DNA of 64,000 nucleotides. It comes from Microbacterium sp. MYb45. Lineage in GTDB: Bacteria > Actinomycetota > Actinomycetes > Actinomycetales > Microbacteriaceae. The translations under genes and the position numbers were made by a program. The notes under the pieces were generated by a model. That model was not told where the DNA came from and ran no database searches. It saw only the letters and a list, made by a program, of their open reading frames with translations. The DNA lies in assembly GCF_002979655.1 (NCBI RefSeq), contig NZ_PCPG01000013.1:1-64000 (forward strand). The letters are read 5' to 3'. Within the stretch, counting starts at the first letter, position 1, and every line of letters begins with the position of its first letter. This document shows positions 8,488-17,484 of this stretch, one piece after another.

Positions 8488-9635
8488 CCGCGCCCCTCGA
8501 CGGCATCGTCGTCGCAGACTTCTCCCGCGTGCTCGCCGGCCCGCTGGCGACCATGACGCTGGCCGACCTGGGTGCACGGGTGATCAAGGTCGAGCGACCG
8601 GAGACCGGTGATGACACGCGTGCGTGGGGACCCCCGTATGCCGAATCCGGCATGACCACGTACTTCGAGTCGGCGAACCGGGGCAAGGAGTCGGTCACGC
8701 TCGACCTCACCGACCCGGCCGATCGGGACAGAGCGCTCGAGCTCATCGCGCGTAGCGACGTGGTGATCGAGAACTTCCGGCCGGGGCTGTTCTCCCGGCT
8801 CGGCTTCGACTGGGAGAACCTCTCCGCAGCCCACCCCGGACTCATCTCCGTGTCGGTCAGCGGGTTCGGTCTCGGCGCGGGTGCGGAGCTCCCCGGCTAC
8901 GACTTCGTGGCACAGGCGGTCGGCGGGCTCATGCACATCACGGGCGAGCCGGACGGCCAGGCGATGAAGGCCGGCGTCGCCCTCGTCGATGTGCTCACCG
9001 GCAAGGACGCGGTGATCGGCATCCTCGCCGCGCTGCGCCGCCGCGAGTTGACCGGACGCGGTTCGAGGGTCGAGGTGAACCTGCTCTCCAGCCTGCAGGC
9101 CGCGCTCGTCAACCAGGTGTCCGCCCATCTCGGAGCCGGCACGGAGCCGGGCAGGCTCGGGAACAGGCACCCGTCGATCGCCCCGTACGAGTCGCTGCGG
9201 TGCGCGGATGCGCCGATCGCGGTCGCGTGCGGGAACGACGCCCAGTTCGCGAAGATGGTCGCGGAACTCGGACGTCGGGAACTCGCCGCCGATGAGCGCT
9301 TCCGCCGTAACCCCGACCGGGTCGCGAACCGCGACGCACTGGTGGGCGAGCTGGAGGCGGCGCTGATCGGCGACACCGCGGCGGCCTGGGCGGAGCGTCT
9401 GAACCGCATCGGCGTCGCGGCCGGAGTGGTGAACAGCGTGGGGGAGGGCATCGCTCTCGCCGAACGCCTGGGCCTCGACCCCGTCCGCGACAGCGTGGGG
9501 GATGACGGTCGGCGGTCGCGCCAGATTCGATCCCCGCTCACGTGGATCCCCGAGGTTCCGGTGACGGTGGCCGCCCCGCCCCGTCTCGGGGAGCACGACG
9601 AACGCGTGCGCGCCTGGCTCGACGAACCCGCCTAG
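8484..9635 (+). CDS. Class III (CaiB/BaiF/Frc) CoA-transferase, candidate succinyl-CoA:glutarate CoA-transferase
   Basis: Moves CoA between carboxylic acids. The 383-residue protein shows the family opening PLDGIVVADFSRVLAGPLATM, the RPETGDDTR segment, the NRGKESV motif and the catalytic aspartate in VALVDVLTGKDA (about residue 168). It overlaps the regulator gene (ATGA) and converges on the PucR gene, the two stop codons sharing CTAG. With glutaryl-CoA dehydrogenase and an aminotransferase/semialdehyde dehydrogenase pair nearby, activation of glutarate by succinyl-CoA (SUGCT-type role) is the most economical function. The family is certain. The acyl acceptor is inferred, and other dicarboxylates or carnitine-like acids remain possible. 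Confidence 0.85.
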   Translation: MTAPLDGIVVADFSRVLAGPLATMTLADLGARVIKVERPETGDDTRAWGPPYAESGMTTYFESANRGKESVTLDLTDPADRDRALELIARSDVVIENFRPGLFSRLGFDWENLSAAHPGLISVSVSGFGLGAGAELPGYDFVAQAVGGLMHITGEPDGQAMKAGVALVDVLTGKDAVIGILAALRRRELTGRGSRVEVNLLSSLQAALVNQVSAHLGAGTEPGRLGNRHPSIAPYESLRCADAPIAVACGNDAQFAKMVAELGRRELAADERFRRNPDRVANRDALVGELEAALIGDTAAAWAERLNRIGVAAGVVNSVGEGIALAERLGLDPVRDSVGDDGRRSRQIRSPLTWIPEVPVTVAAPPRLGEHDERVRAWLDEPA

Positions 9636-10981
9636 ACCGCGTGATCCCGCAGAGCGAGCCAGAGTTCGGCGGCGACGTCCGGGTCGTCCAGCGAGACGTC
9701 GAGGAGCCGCTCGGCCGCCGTGATGCGCGGCCGCACGGTGTTGCGGTGCACGCCGAGCTCACGCGCGGTCCGCTCGGCCTGCTGACGGTTTCGCAGATAC
9801 GAGATCACGGTGCGCTGCAGGATCGGATCCGTGTCGGCGAGCGTGGCAGCCCAGCGGGTGGCCCTCGATTCGGACTCGATCACCAGCGCGGCCCCCGGCG
9901 CGCTCCGGTGCAGGGCGAGCGCTCGGGCGGCGGCGGCCGGAACATCCTCGAGCGCGACGGGAGCGCTGAGCACGCCGGTGCTCGCCCGGATCTCGGCGTC
10001 GGGGTCCACATCGGCGGGCACGAGACCGACCTGCACACCCGCTTGCTCGACCGCGAATCCCGTCATGGCCTCGACACCGACGAGCACGCGGAACTCGAGC
10101 GGCAGCGTGAGATCGGCGACCGCGGCCAGAGCCCGCGCGGCCGTGGCATCACCGCGGAGCGCGAGCGCCGTGAACCACCCTCCGGCGTCCGGCGTCGTAT
10201 TCGCCCGCACGGTGAGGAGTCGCAGGAGAGCGGTGGCCGTGAGCGCGAGCTGGCGGTCGGCGTTCGCCAGCGGCCTGCCGGCTCCGAGCGCCAGTGCACC
10301 GCGGGTGCGCTCGCCATCGGTGACGGCGTGGGCCATCACGACCGAACCCTGTGACACGAACGACGCGGCCTCGACGCCGGAGCGCAGGAGCGATCTCTCG
10401 ACATCCGCCCGCACCGTCGGCAGCAGTCCCGCCAACGACGCAGGATGCAGCGTCCCGCCCGATGCTCCGGGATCGAAGGGCAGCCACGCCACCCACCCGC
10501 CGATCGCCTGGGCCATCTGGCGGACGATGCCGGCGATCGGATCGGCGGCCGTCGCGGCCTGCACCAACCGCGTGTGCGCGTGGGCGGTGCGCAGCGCCTC
10601 ATCGTGACCGCTGCGTCCGGTGATCGACCAGAACGCCCGGGACACATCGAGGAACGGTGCGCCGTCCGGCACCGCGAACACCGGGATCCCCAGCCGGCGG
10701 CAGCGTTCGACGAGGACCGCGGGCGCATCGTCCCAGCCCTCGCCGAGCCCGATCCCGATCGCCCCGATGCCCTGCGCCTCGAGTCTGTCGACGTAGGTGT
10801 CGACCGGCCTGCCGTGCAGCGGGATACCGGTGGTGAGCAGCAGCTCGCCGCCCTCCAGGTAGCGGCCGGGGTCGTCGAGCTCCGACACGTGCACGCCGGT
10901 GATGGTCCGCGCCGCATCGAACGGAGCGAGCGGACGCAGAGCGGTGCCGGCCGTGCGTACGAGTTCGCCGAGGGAGACCAT
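9632..10981 (-). CDS. PucR-family transcriptional regulator
   Basis: The 449-residue protein has an N-terminal PucR domain (residues 1-110, with ELLLTTGIPLHG), a middle GGDEF-like region and a C-terminal PucR helix-turn-helix (QQAERTARELGVHRNTVRPR, about residues 412-431). Regulators of this class commonly control adjacent purine, gamma-aminobutyrate or amino-acid catabolic operons in Actinobacteria. It diverges from the aminotransferase operon across 89 bases, which makes that operon its likely target. The ATG at 10981 is preferred because residues from there match the domain start; a start 12 codons earlier is possible. Confidence 0.88.
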   Translation of the reverse strand: MVSLGELVRTAGTALRPLAPFDAARTITGVHVSELDDPGRYLEGGELLLTTGIPLHGRPVDTYVDRLEAQGIGAIGIGLGEGWDDAPAVLVERCRRLGIPVFAVPDGAPFLDVSRAFWSITGRSGHDEALRTAHAHTRLVQAATAADPIAGIVRQMAQAIGGWVAWLPFDPGASGGTLHPASLAGLLPTVRADVERSLLRSGVEAASFVSQGSVVMAHAVTDGERTRGALALGAGRPLANADRQLALTATALLRLLTVRANTTPDAGGWFTALALRGDATAARALAAVADLTLPLEFRVLVGVEAMTGFAVEQAGVQVGLVPADVDPDAEIRASTGVLSAPVALEDVPAAAARALALHRSAPGAALVIESESRATRWAATLADTDPILQRTVISYLRNRQQAERTARELGVHRNTVRPRITAAERLLDVSLDDPDVAAELWLALRDHAV

Positions 10982-10989
10982 GCATCCAG

Positions 10990-11004
10990 TGTGCGTGATG
11001 CACA
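10990..11004. promoter_or_regulatory. Candidate PucR operator in the divergent promoter region
   Basis: TGTGC and GCACA form a 5-5-5 inverted repeat just upstream of the PucR start and about 70 bases upstream of the aminotransferase start. Position and symmetry suggest a regulator site; one short palindrome is weak evidence. Confidence 0.35.
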
Positions 11005-11070
11005 GCGCTTCCGACAAGACTGGGCGAAGTGTTCACCCGCGGTAGTCCTGCACCTTCTAGCGTCGTCCGC

Positions 11071-12396
11071 ATGACGACAGTTCCACTCCTGCGCACCGAG
11101 ATCCCCGGACCGCGGTCGCGCGAGCTCCACGCCCAGCGCGAAGCCGCGGTCGCCGCCGGCTTCGGCATCACCCTCCCGGTCTTCATCGCGCGAGCCGGCA
11201 CCTCGACACTCGAGGACGTCGACGGGAACACTCTGATCGATCTGGCGTCCGGCATCGCCGTGACCAGCGTGGGGGCGGCGAATCCGCAGGTGCGGGCCAA
11301 CGTCGCCGCGCAGCTCGAGCTCTTCACCCACACCTGCTTCATGGTGACCGAGTACGAGGGCTTCGTGCGCGTCGCCGAGTGGCTCAACGAGCACACCCCC
11401 GGCGACTTCGAGAAGCGCACGGCACTTTTCAGCACCGGCGCCGAGGCAGTGGAGAACGCCGTGAAGATCGCGCGCGCCCACACCGGTCGCCCCGCCGTGC
11501 TCGTGATCGACGAGGCCTACCACGGGCGCTCGCTCCTCACGATGGCGATGACGGCCAAAGAGCACCCGTACAAGACCTCGTTCGGCCCGTTCCCCGATGC
11601 CGTGGTGCGCGCACCCAACGCGAACCCGCTGCGCGGAGAGGGGGCCGAGTCCGCGCTCGCCGAGGTCGAACGCCTCATCGTCGAGCACGGCCGCGAGTAC
11701 TTCGCCGCCCTGGTCGTCGAACCGATCCAGGGCGAGGGCGGCTTCGTCGTCCCCGCCCCGGGTTTCCTCCGGGGGCTCCGCCGTATCGCGGACGAGTACG
11801 GGATCGTCCTCGTCGTCGACGAGATCCAGTCCGGTCTCGGCCGCACCGGCCGACTGTTCGCGAGCGAGCATGAAGGCGTGGCCGGAGACATCACGCTGAC
11901 CGCCAAGGCACTCGGCGGCGGGTTGCCGCTGAGCGCGGTGACCGGTCGCTCGGACATCATGGATGCCGCGCACCCCGGCGGGCTCGGCGGCACCTATGCG
12001 GGCAACCCCTTGGCTTGCGCAGCCGCCCTCGCGGTGTTCGACGTGCTGGACGAGCCGGGCCTCCTGACGCGGGTCGTCGGCATCGAGCAGACCATCCGCC
12101 GGCACCTCGAACCGCTGCTCACCGAGATCGATGCCGTCGCCGAGGTCCGCGGACGCGGCGCCATGATGGCCGTCGAGTTCGCCGACCCGGGCACCCTCGC
12201 CCCGCGGTCGGACCTCGCGCAGCGGATCGCGGCGGCCTGCCATGCGGCGGGCGTCCTGGCGCTCACGTGCGGCACCCACGGCAACGTCATCCGACTGCTG
12301 CCGCCCCTCGTGATCGAAGAGCCTGTCCTGAACGCGGGCCTCGAGATCCTCGTCGCGTCCATCCGTTCCGTCGCCGCCGAGGAGGCCGCCGCATGA
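11071..12396 (+). CDS. gabT: Class III aminotransferase, 4-aminobutyrate/5-aminovalerate type
   Basis: PLP enzyme that transfers the omega-amino group of 4-aminobutyrate or 5-aminovalerate to 2-oxoglutarate, giving the semialdehyde. The 441-residue length is normal for GabT. Motifs are FSTGAEAVENAVKIAR (about 127-142), EAYHGRS, VVEPIQGEGGF, the aspartate in VVDEIQSGLGRTG and the PLP lysine in LTAKALGGGLPLSAV (about 275). The ATG at 11071 lies seven bases after TAGCGT with no Shine-Dalgarno sequence, so the transcript is probably leaderless. It overlaps the glutaryl-CoA dehydrogenase gene by four bases; that partner favours the C5 substrate over 4-aminobutyrate. The motif set fits both. Confidence 0.9.
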   Translation: MTTVPLLRTEIPGPRSRELHAQREAAVAAGFGITLPVFIARAGTSTLEDVDGNTLIDLASGIAVTSVGAANPQVRANVAAQLELFTHTCFMVTEYEGFVRVAEWLNEHTPGDFEKRTALFSTGAEAVENAVKIARAHTGRPAVLVIDEAYHGRSLLTMAMTAKEHPYKTSFGPFPDAVVRAPNANPLRGEGAESALAEVERLIVEHGREYFAALVVEPIQGEGGFVVPAPGFLRGLRRIADEYGIVLVVDEIQSGLGRTGRLFASEHEGVAGDITLTAKALGGGLPLSAVTGRSDIMDAAHPGGLGGTYAGNPLACAAALAVFDVLDEPGLLTRVVGIEQTIRRHLEPLLTEIDAVAEVRGRGAMMAVEFADPGTLAPRSDLAQRIAAACHAAGVLALTCGTHGNVIRLLPPLVIEEPVLNAGLEILVASIRSVAAEEAAA

Positions 12397-13574
12397 GCAC
12401 CGTTCCCGATCTGCTCGACTTCGACGAGCTGCTGAGCGACGAGGAGCGGGCGACCCGCGACCGCGTGCGGGCCTTCGTCGACGAGAGAGTGCGTCCGCAC
12501 ATCGCCGACTGGTACGACCGAGCCGTCTTCCCGACGGAGCTCGTCCCGGAGCTCGCCGAGCTCGGAGTGCTGGGCATGCACCTGGACGGATACGGCTGTG
12601 GCGGTCGCAGCGCCGTCGAATACGGGCTCGCGGCCCTGGAGCTCGAGGCGGGGGACTCGGGGCTCCGCACCTTCGTCTCGGTGCAGGGCTCCCTCGCCAT
12701 GAGCGCGATCCACAAGCACGGCAGCGAGGCGCAGAAGCAGGAGTGGCTGCCCCGGATGGCGCGGGGCGAGGTCATCGGCTGCTTCGGCCTCACCGAACCG
12801 AACTCCGGCTCGGACCCGTCGAGCATGACGACGTTCGCACGACGCGACGGCGACGGCTGGGTGCTCAACGGCGCCAAGCGCTGGATCGGTCTCGCCTCGA
12901 TCGCGCAGATCGCGATCATCTGGGCGCAGACCGACGAGGGGGTGCGCGGGTTCCTCGTCCCGACGGACTCTGACGGGTTCGTGGCGACCCCCATCGCCCC
13001 GAAGCTGTCGATGCGGGCCTCGATCCAGTGCGACATCACGCTGACCGATGTGCGGCTTCCCGCCGACGCCCAGCTGCCCGAGGCCAGAGGGCTGCGCGCC
13101 CCCTTCTCGTGCCTGAACGAGGCGCGCTACGGGATCGGCTGGGGCGTGATCGGCGCCGCCCGCGACAGCTACGCCACGGCGCTGTCGTATTCGCAGACGC
13201 GCATCCAGTTCGGGCAGCCGATCGGGGCGTTCCAGCTCACCCAGCAGAAGCTCGTCGACATGGCCGTCGAGATCGAGAAGGCGCAGCTCGTCGCGTTGCG
13301 GCTCGGTCGTCTGAAGGATGCCGGCAGGCTGCAACCGCACCAGATCTCCGTCGCCAAGCTCAGCAACACGCGTGCGGCGATCGCGATCGCCCGCGAGGCG
13401 AGGACGATCCTCGGCGGCAACGGGATCTCGGGCGACTACTCGCCGCTGCGCCACGCGGCGAACCTCGAATCGGTGCGCACGTACGAGGGCACCGACGAGG
13501 TCCACACGCTCGTCCTCGGCGCCCACATCACCGGCTTCTCCGCCTTCCGCAGCACCGCCCCCGAGGGAGCATGA
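12393..13574 (+). CDS. gcdH: Glutaryl-CoA dehydrogenase
   Basis: FAD enzyme converting glutaryl-CoA to crotonyl-CoA and CO2. The 393-residue protein carries the specific glutaryl-CoA dehydrogenase signature CFGLTEPNSGSDPSSM (130-145), not just the general acyl-CoA dehydrogenase pattern. It also has R92 in SGLRTFVSVQGSL, the position that binds the distal carboxylate in the human enzyme, and the catalytic glutamate E365 in TYEGTDEVHTLVLG. The C-terminal GRLKDAGRLQPHQISVAKL and LGGNGISGDYSPLRHA also match the subfamily. It is coupled by four-base overlaps to the aminotransferase and the aldehyde dehydrogenase. This gene is the strongest evidence that the operon handles a five-carbon dicarboxylate. 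Confidence 0.95.
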   Translation: MSTVPDLLDFDELLSDEERATRDRVRAFVDERVRPHIADWYDRAVFPTELVPELAELGVLGMHLDGYGCGGRSAVEYGLAALELEAGDSGLRTFVSVQGSLAMSAIHKHGSEAQKQEWLPRMARGEVIGCFGLTEPNSGSDPSSMTTFARRDGDGWVLNGAKRWIGLASIAQIAIIWAQTDEGVRGFLVPTDSDGFVATPIAPKLSMRASIQCDITLTDVRLPADAQLPEARGLRAPFSCLNEARYGIGWGVIGAARDSYATALSYSQTRIQFGQPIGAFQLTQQKLVDMAVEIEKAQLVALRLGRLKDAGRLQPHQISVAKLSNTRAAIAIAREARTILGGNGISGDYSPLRHAANLESVRTYEGTDEVHTLVLGAHITGFSAFRSTAPEGA

Positions 13575-15025
13575 TGACCACCACATTCGAGATCCGGCAC
13601 TTCATCGACGGCGCATGGGTGGAGGGCTCGGGTGACCAGCTCATCGACGTGAATCCGAGCCGCCCAGGCGACGTCGTCGGCGAGGGCCCGGGCGCGTCCG
13701 ATGCGGATGTCGACCGCGCCTACGCGGCCGCTCGGGCCGCGTTCGACGGGTGGCGCCGCACCCCCGCGCGCTCGCGCGCCGCCATCCTGCTGCGGGCGGC
13801 CGACATCATCGAGGCCCACCGTGACGAGTGGGGACGTCAGCTCGCGCGCGAGGAGGGCAAGACGCTCGTCGAGGCGATCGCCGAGACCGGTCACGCCGCC
13901 AACATCCTGCGTTTCCATGCGCAGGAGGTCGAACGGCAGAGCGGCGGCCTGTTCGAGTCGCCGAGCCCGGGGGAGCGCATCCTCGTGATCCGCCGTCCGG
14001 TCGGCGTGATCGGGGCGATCACCCCCTTCAATTTCCCAATCTCCATCCCCGCGTGGAAGCTCGCCCCGGCCCTCGTCTGGGGGAACACGGTGGTCTGGAA
14101 GCCTGCGACCTTCGTCCCCGTGCTGGCGATGCGCTTCGCCGAGGCGCTCGAGCAGGCCGGGCTCCCGCACGGCGTGCTGAACCTCGTGAACGGCACCGCC
14201 GCCGTCGGGGAGGCGATCGTGGCGCACCCGGAGGTGGATGCCGTGACGTTCACCGGGTCCACGAAGGTCGGGCGCAGCATCGCGGCGCAGCTCGCGGCCC
14301 GCGGCATTCCCTTCCAGGGAGAGCTCGGCGGCAAGAACGCGGCTCTGGTCCTGGAAGACGCCGACCTCGACGTGGCGGTGGAGCAGGTGGCGCTCGGAGC
14401 GTTCCGTGCGGCCGGTCAGAAGTGCACGGCGACCTCGCGTGTGATCGTGCACGAGGCCGTGGCCGATGAGTTCCTGCGGCGACTCGCGATCCGTACCGCG
14501 CAGATGGTCGTGGGCGACGCGCAGGACGAGAAGGTGGAGGTGGGGCCGGTGGTGGATGCCGGCGCCCGGGACCGCGTGGCTGCCGCCCTCGTCCGCGCCC
14601 GTTCCTCCGCGAAGGCGGTCGTCGCCCCTGAGCCGTATTCCGACGGCGCGCTCGCCGAGGGGTACTTCCTCCCGCCGTCCATCTTCGAGCTCGACGAGGA
14701 GGACCCGGGTGAGCTGTGGACCGAAGAGCTGTTCGGTCCGGTGGTCGGGGTCCGACGGGTCTCGTCCACCGCTGACGGCATCGCGCTCGTGAACGACAGC
14801 GAGTACGGGCTCTCCACCGCCGTCTTCACGACGGGGCTGGCGGCCGCACTCACCGCGATCGAGGACATCCGTGTCGGGGTCGTCCACGTGAACTCGGCTT
14901 CGGCCGGCGCCGATCTGCACGTCCCCTTCGGTGGCAGCGGATCGAGCGCGCTCGGCCCCAAGGAGCAGGGCGCGGCGGCCAGAGAGTTCTTCACGGAGAC
15001 GGCGACGGTCTACCTCCGCGGCTGA
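13571..15025 (+). CDS. Aldehyde dehydrogenase, candidate glutarate/succinate semialdehyde dehydrogenase
   Basis: NAD(P)-dependent oxidation of a semialdehyde to the acid. The 484-residue protein has N154 (TPFNFP), the general base E251 (ELGGKN) and catalytic C285 in GQKCTATSR, a context typical of the ketoglutaric/succinic semialdehyde dehydrogenase branch. It starts at ATGATG overlapping the glutaryl-CoA dehydrogenase stop; either ATG could be used. As the third gene of the operon it would oxidise the aldehyde made by the aminotransferase, or an aldehyde derived from the amine oxidase product. The exact aldehyde is inferred from neighbours. Confidence 0.9.
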   Translation: MMTTTFEIRHFIDGAWVEGSGDQLIDVNPSRPGDVVGEGPGASDADVDRAYAAARAAFDGWRRTPARSRAAILLRAADIIEAHRDEWGRQLAREEGKTLVEAIAETGHAANILRFHAQEVERQSGGLFESPSPGERILVIRRPVGVIGAITPFNFPISIPAWKLAPALVWGNTVVWKPATFVPVLAMRFAEALEQAGLPHGVLNLVNGTAAVGEAIVAHPEVDAVTFTGSTKVGRSIAAQLAARGIPFQGELGGKNAALVLEDADLDVAVEQVALGAFRAAGQKCTATSRVIVHEAVADEFLRRLAIRTAQMVVGDAQDEKVEVGPVVDAGARDRVAAALVRARSSAKAVVAPEPYSDGALAEGYFLPPSIFELDEEDPGELWTEELFGPVVGVRRVSSTADGIALVNDSEYGLSTAVFTTGLAAALTAIEDIRVGVVHVNSASAGADLHVPFGGSGSSALGPKEQGAAAREFFTETATVYLRG

Positions 15026-15108
15026 GCGCCGGCAGCCCCGCCGGGGCCCGCCACAGCGATGTCCGATTTCCGCCAGTCGAGGTCGGTGGTGCGTGGCAGG
15101 GTGGAGGC

Positions 15109-16629
15109 ATGAGCTTCCCCGTGATCGACTTCGACGAGCGCTACCGTGCCATCAGCGCGCGCGACACCCGCTTCGACGGGCAGTTCGTGACGGCCGTGCG
15201 CTCGACCGGGATCTACTGCCGTCCGAGCTGCCCTGCACGCACGCCCAACCCGCAGAACGTGACGTTCTATCCGACGAGCGCGGCCGCACACGAGGCCGGG
15301 TACCGCGCCTGCAAGCGCTGCCTCCCCGAAGCCGCCCCCGGGTCTCCGGCATGGGACATCCGCGGTGACGTCGCGGCCAGGGCCATGCGCCTCATCTCCG
15401 ACGGCGTCGTCGAGCGCGAGGGGGTGCCGGGGCTCGCCGCGCGTCTCGGGTATTCCAGCCGGCACCTCACCCGTCTGCTGACGACCGAACTCGGTGCCGG
15501 GCCCCTCGCCCTCGCCAGGGCGCATCGTGCGCACACGGCGCGGATGCTGCTCGTCGGCACGGACATGCCGATCTCCGACGTGGCCTTCTCGGCCGGCTTC
15601 GCCAGCATCCGCCAGTGCAATGACACGATCCGCGAGGTGTTCGGGCTCACCCCCGGTGAGCTCCGGGCGCGTCGACGCCTGCCGGCCTCCGCGGTTCCCG
15701 GTGCGATCGACCTCGTCCTGCCGTACCGCGGTCCGCTCGACGCGAGCGGCATCTTCACGTGGATGGCGGCACGCGCCGTACCCGGGGTCGAAGAGACCAC
15801 GGCGTCGTCGTTCTCCCGGCATCTGCGGATGGCCGGCGGTCCCGCCTGGTTCGAGGTGAGTCAGGATGCGTCGGAACGCCTGCACCTGCGGGCTCGAGTC
15901 GCGCGCCTCGGCGATCTGGCCCCGCTGGTCGCGACCGTGCGGCGCATCTTCGACCTGGACGCCGACCCGCTGGCGATCGACGAGGCGCTCTCCACTCACC
16001 CCGAGCTCGCGCCGCTCGTCGCCCGCACGCCCGGTATCCGCGTCCCCGGTTCCGCGGACGCGCACGAGATGCTCATCCGCGCCATGGTCGGGCAGCAGAT
16101 CACCGTGGTCGCCGCCCGCACGGCGCTCACCGCGCTCACGGAGGCACTGGGGGAGCGTACGCAACAGGGGCTGCTCTTCCCGACGATGACCGCTATCGCC
16201 GAACAGGGCGCCGAAGTGCTTCGGGGCCCTGCTGCGCGCATCCGCGCGATCACCGGTGCGGCCGCAGCCCTCGCCGACGGCTCGCTGACCCTGACGGTCG
16301 GCGATGACGGTGGCGAGCAGCGCGCGGCCCTCCTCGCCATGCCGGGCATCGGACCGTGGACGGCCGATTACGTGCGCATGCGGGTGCTCGGCGACCCCGA
16401 CATCCTGCTCCCCGGCGACGTCGCGCTGCGTGCGGGAGCTGCGGCCTCCGGACTCCCGGGAGAGGCCCGGCCGCTCACGGCCTGGGCGGAACGCACCGCC
16501 CCCTGGCGCAGCTACCTGAGCGCGCATCTCTGGCGCGCCGCCCCGGTGCGACCGGCAGGGCCCCGGCGCGCGGCATCCACTGCCCGCGCTGCCACCACAG
16601 CTGACACGACATCGAAGGAGACCTCATGA
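15109..16629 (+). CDS. alkA: Ada-type regulator fused to 3-methyladenine DNA glycosylase (Ada-AlkA fusion)
   Basis: Adaptive response to DNA alkylation. The 506-residue protein contains an Ada N-terminal zinc and methyl-phosphotriester domain (residues 5-77; C37, C41, C68, C71 in YCRPSC and CKRC), an AraC helix-turn-helix (about 85-190, [11 protein letters not shown] and [17 protein letters not shown]), an AlkA N-terminal domain (about 200-310) and an HhH-GPD glycosylase ([15 protein letters not shown]; the catalytic aspartate lies in LLPGDVAL). C37 would accept a methyl group and switch on transcription. Such fusions are known in Actinobacteria, including Mycobacterium AlkA. The next gene, Ogt, overlaps by four bases, completing an alkylation-repair pair. 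No upstream Ada box was identified. Confidence 0.95.
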   Translation: MSFPVIDFDERYRAISARDTRFDGQFVTAVRSTGIYCRPSCPARTPNPQNVTFYPTSAAAHEAGYRACKRCLPEAAPGSPAWDIRGDVAARAMRLISDGVVEREGVPGLAARLGYSSRHLTRLLTTELGAGPLALARAHRAHTARMLLVGTDMPISDVAFSAGFASIRQCNDTIREVFGLTPGELRARRRLPASAVPGAIDLVLPYRGPLDASGIFTWMAARAVPGVEETTASSFSRHLRMAGGPAWFEVSQDASERLHLRARVARLGDLAPLVATVRRIFDLDADPLAIDEALSTHPELAPLVARTPGIRVPGSADAHEMLIRAMVGQQITVVAARTALTALTEALGERTQQGLLFPTMTAIAEQGAEVLRGPAARIRAITGAAAALADGSLTLTVGDDGGEQRAALLAMPGIGPWTADYVRMRVLGDPDILLPGDVALRAGAAASGLPGEARPLTAWAERTAPWRSYLSAHLWRAAPVRPAGPRRAASTARAATTADTTSKETS

Positions 16630-17123
16630 CCGCTCTCATCCAGACCATCGAGACCCCGGACGGGGCCTTCACGATCCTCGCCGACGAGCGCCAGCGGGTG
16701 CTGTCGTCGGGGTGGACCTCCGACGTCGAGGCGATCCTTGAGCGACTGTCTCCGGCGAACCGCCCCGAGGAGCTCCGCGAGGCGAAGACAGAAGCCGCCG
16801 ACGCCGCACTGGCCTTCTACGCGGGCGACCTGTCGGCGATCGACGCGGTCACGGTGAAGCAGTCGGGCACCGTGCTGCAGCTTGCCGGATGGTCGGCGCT
16901 GCGGGCGATCGAACCCGGCGCCCCGCTCACCTACACCGGCTTCGCGGCGCGGCTCGGCAATCCGAACGCCGTGCGCGCGGCCGCCTCGATCTGTGCGCGG
17001 AACGCCCCGGCGCTGTTCGTGCCGTGCCACCGCGTGCTGCGCACCGACGGCAGCCTCGGCGGCTTCGCCTGGGGGCTGGACGTGAAGGAGAGCCTGCTCG
17101 CGCGCGAGGGCATCGCCGCCTGA
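16626..17123 (+). CDS. ogt: Methylated-DNA-protein-cysteine methyltransferase
   Basis: Removes methyl groups from O6-methylguanine by suicide transfer to its own cysteine. The 165-residue protein has the active-site motif PCHRV with C134, preceded by the helix that inserts into DNA ([22 protein letters not shown], about 101-122) and followed by the [14 protein letters not shown] helix. It overlaps the Ada-AlkA gene as ATGA and also has a good AAGGAG ribosome site. Full length; no missing residues. Confidence 0.96.
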   Translation: MTALIQTIETPDGAFTILADERQRVLSSGWTSDVEAILERLSPANRPEELREAKTEAADAALAFYAGDLSAIDAVTVKQSGTVLQLAGWSALRAIEPGAPLTYTGFAARLGNPNAVRAAASICARNAPALFVPCHRVLRTDGSLGGFAWGLDVKESLLAREGIAA

Positions 17124-17234
17124 ACGCCCTCTCCTCGCCGCGCTGCCCACCCCCGGCGGCGCGGCGTCGGCGTGCCGGAAGGCGGGCTGATCACGGATTG
17201 CCGCGAAAGACGCCGAACAAATCGGGAATGCGTC

Positions 17235-17264
17235 TTGTGTTCAGCTGGTTCACAGCAATAGGCT
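17235..17264 (+). promoter_or_regulatory. Predicted promoter of the ABC-exporter leader transcript
   Basis: TTGTGT (17235-17240) and TAGGCT (17259-17264) are separated by 18 bases. Transcription from about 17271 would give a leader of roughly 210 nt before the first exporter gene, long enough for the short peptide and hairpin described below. Confidence 0.5.
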
Positions 17265-17316
17265 GGTGGGCTGTCGCGCCGACCGGACGACACAGCCGAG
17301 CCCTGAGGAGGACACC

Positions 17317-17382
17317 ATGACCACGATCGCCACCGCGCGGATCGCAGCTCTCGGCTCGACCCCGGCGCGCCCGCTCTCCTAG
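17317..17382 (+). CDS. Short leader peptide (21 codons) upstream of the exporter
   Basis: ATG at 17317 is preceded by a strong Shine-Dalgarno sequence (GAGGAG, spacing 6) and opens a 21-codon frame ending in TAG: M-T-T-I-A-T-A-R-I-A-A-L-G-S-T-P-A-R-P-L-S. It lies between a predicted promoter and an attenuator-like hairpin, 102 bases before the first exporter gene. The stop codon sits inside a small hairpin (GCTCT/AGAGC, 17373-17385). Peptides in this position before drug exporters often sense ribosome inhibition. That role here is inferred; the reading frame and ribosome site are seen directly. Confidence 0.6.
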   Translation: MTTIATARIAALGSTPARPLS

Positions 17383-17404
17383 AGCCACTCCGCCCCTTCT
17401 GCAC

Positions 17405-17440
17405 CGGATGCCGGACTCTGTGAGTCCGCTCTCGCATCCG
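17405..17440 (+). terminator. Attenuator-like hairpin in the exporter leader
   Basis: CGGATGC (17405-17411) pairs with GCATCCG (17434-17440). Directly inside, CGGACTC (17412-17418) pairs with GAGTCCG (17422-17428) around a TGT loop, leaving only CTCTC (17429-17433) bulged. Fourteen pairs this close together are unlikely by chance. There is no U-run, so termination would have to be of the U-less type; alternatively the bulged CTCTC could pair with the GAGAG before the exporter start codon. Confidence 0.6.
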
Positions 17441-17484
17441 TCCCCTTCCGCAACCGCATTCCATACGAAACTCGTCTGAGAGAC

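Noticed and set aside
17317-17382. Toxin or type I toxin-antitoxin peptide
   Set aside because: The 21-residue peptide is not hydrophobic enough for a membrane toxin and sits in a leader before an exporter; a regulatory peptide fits better.
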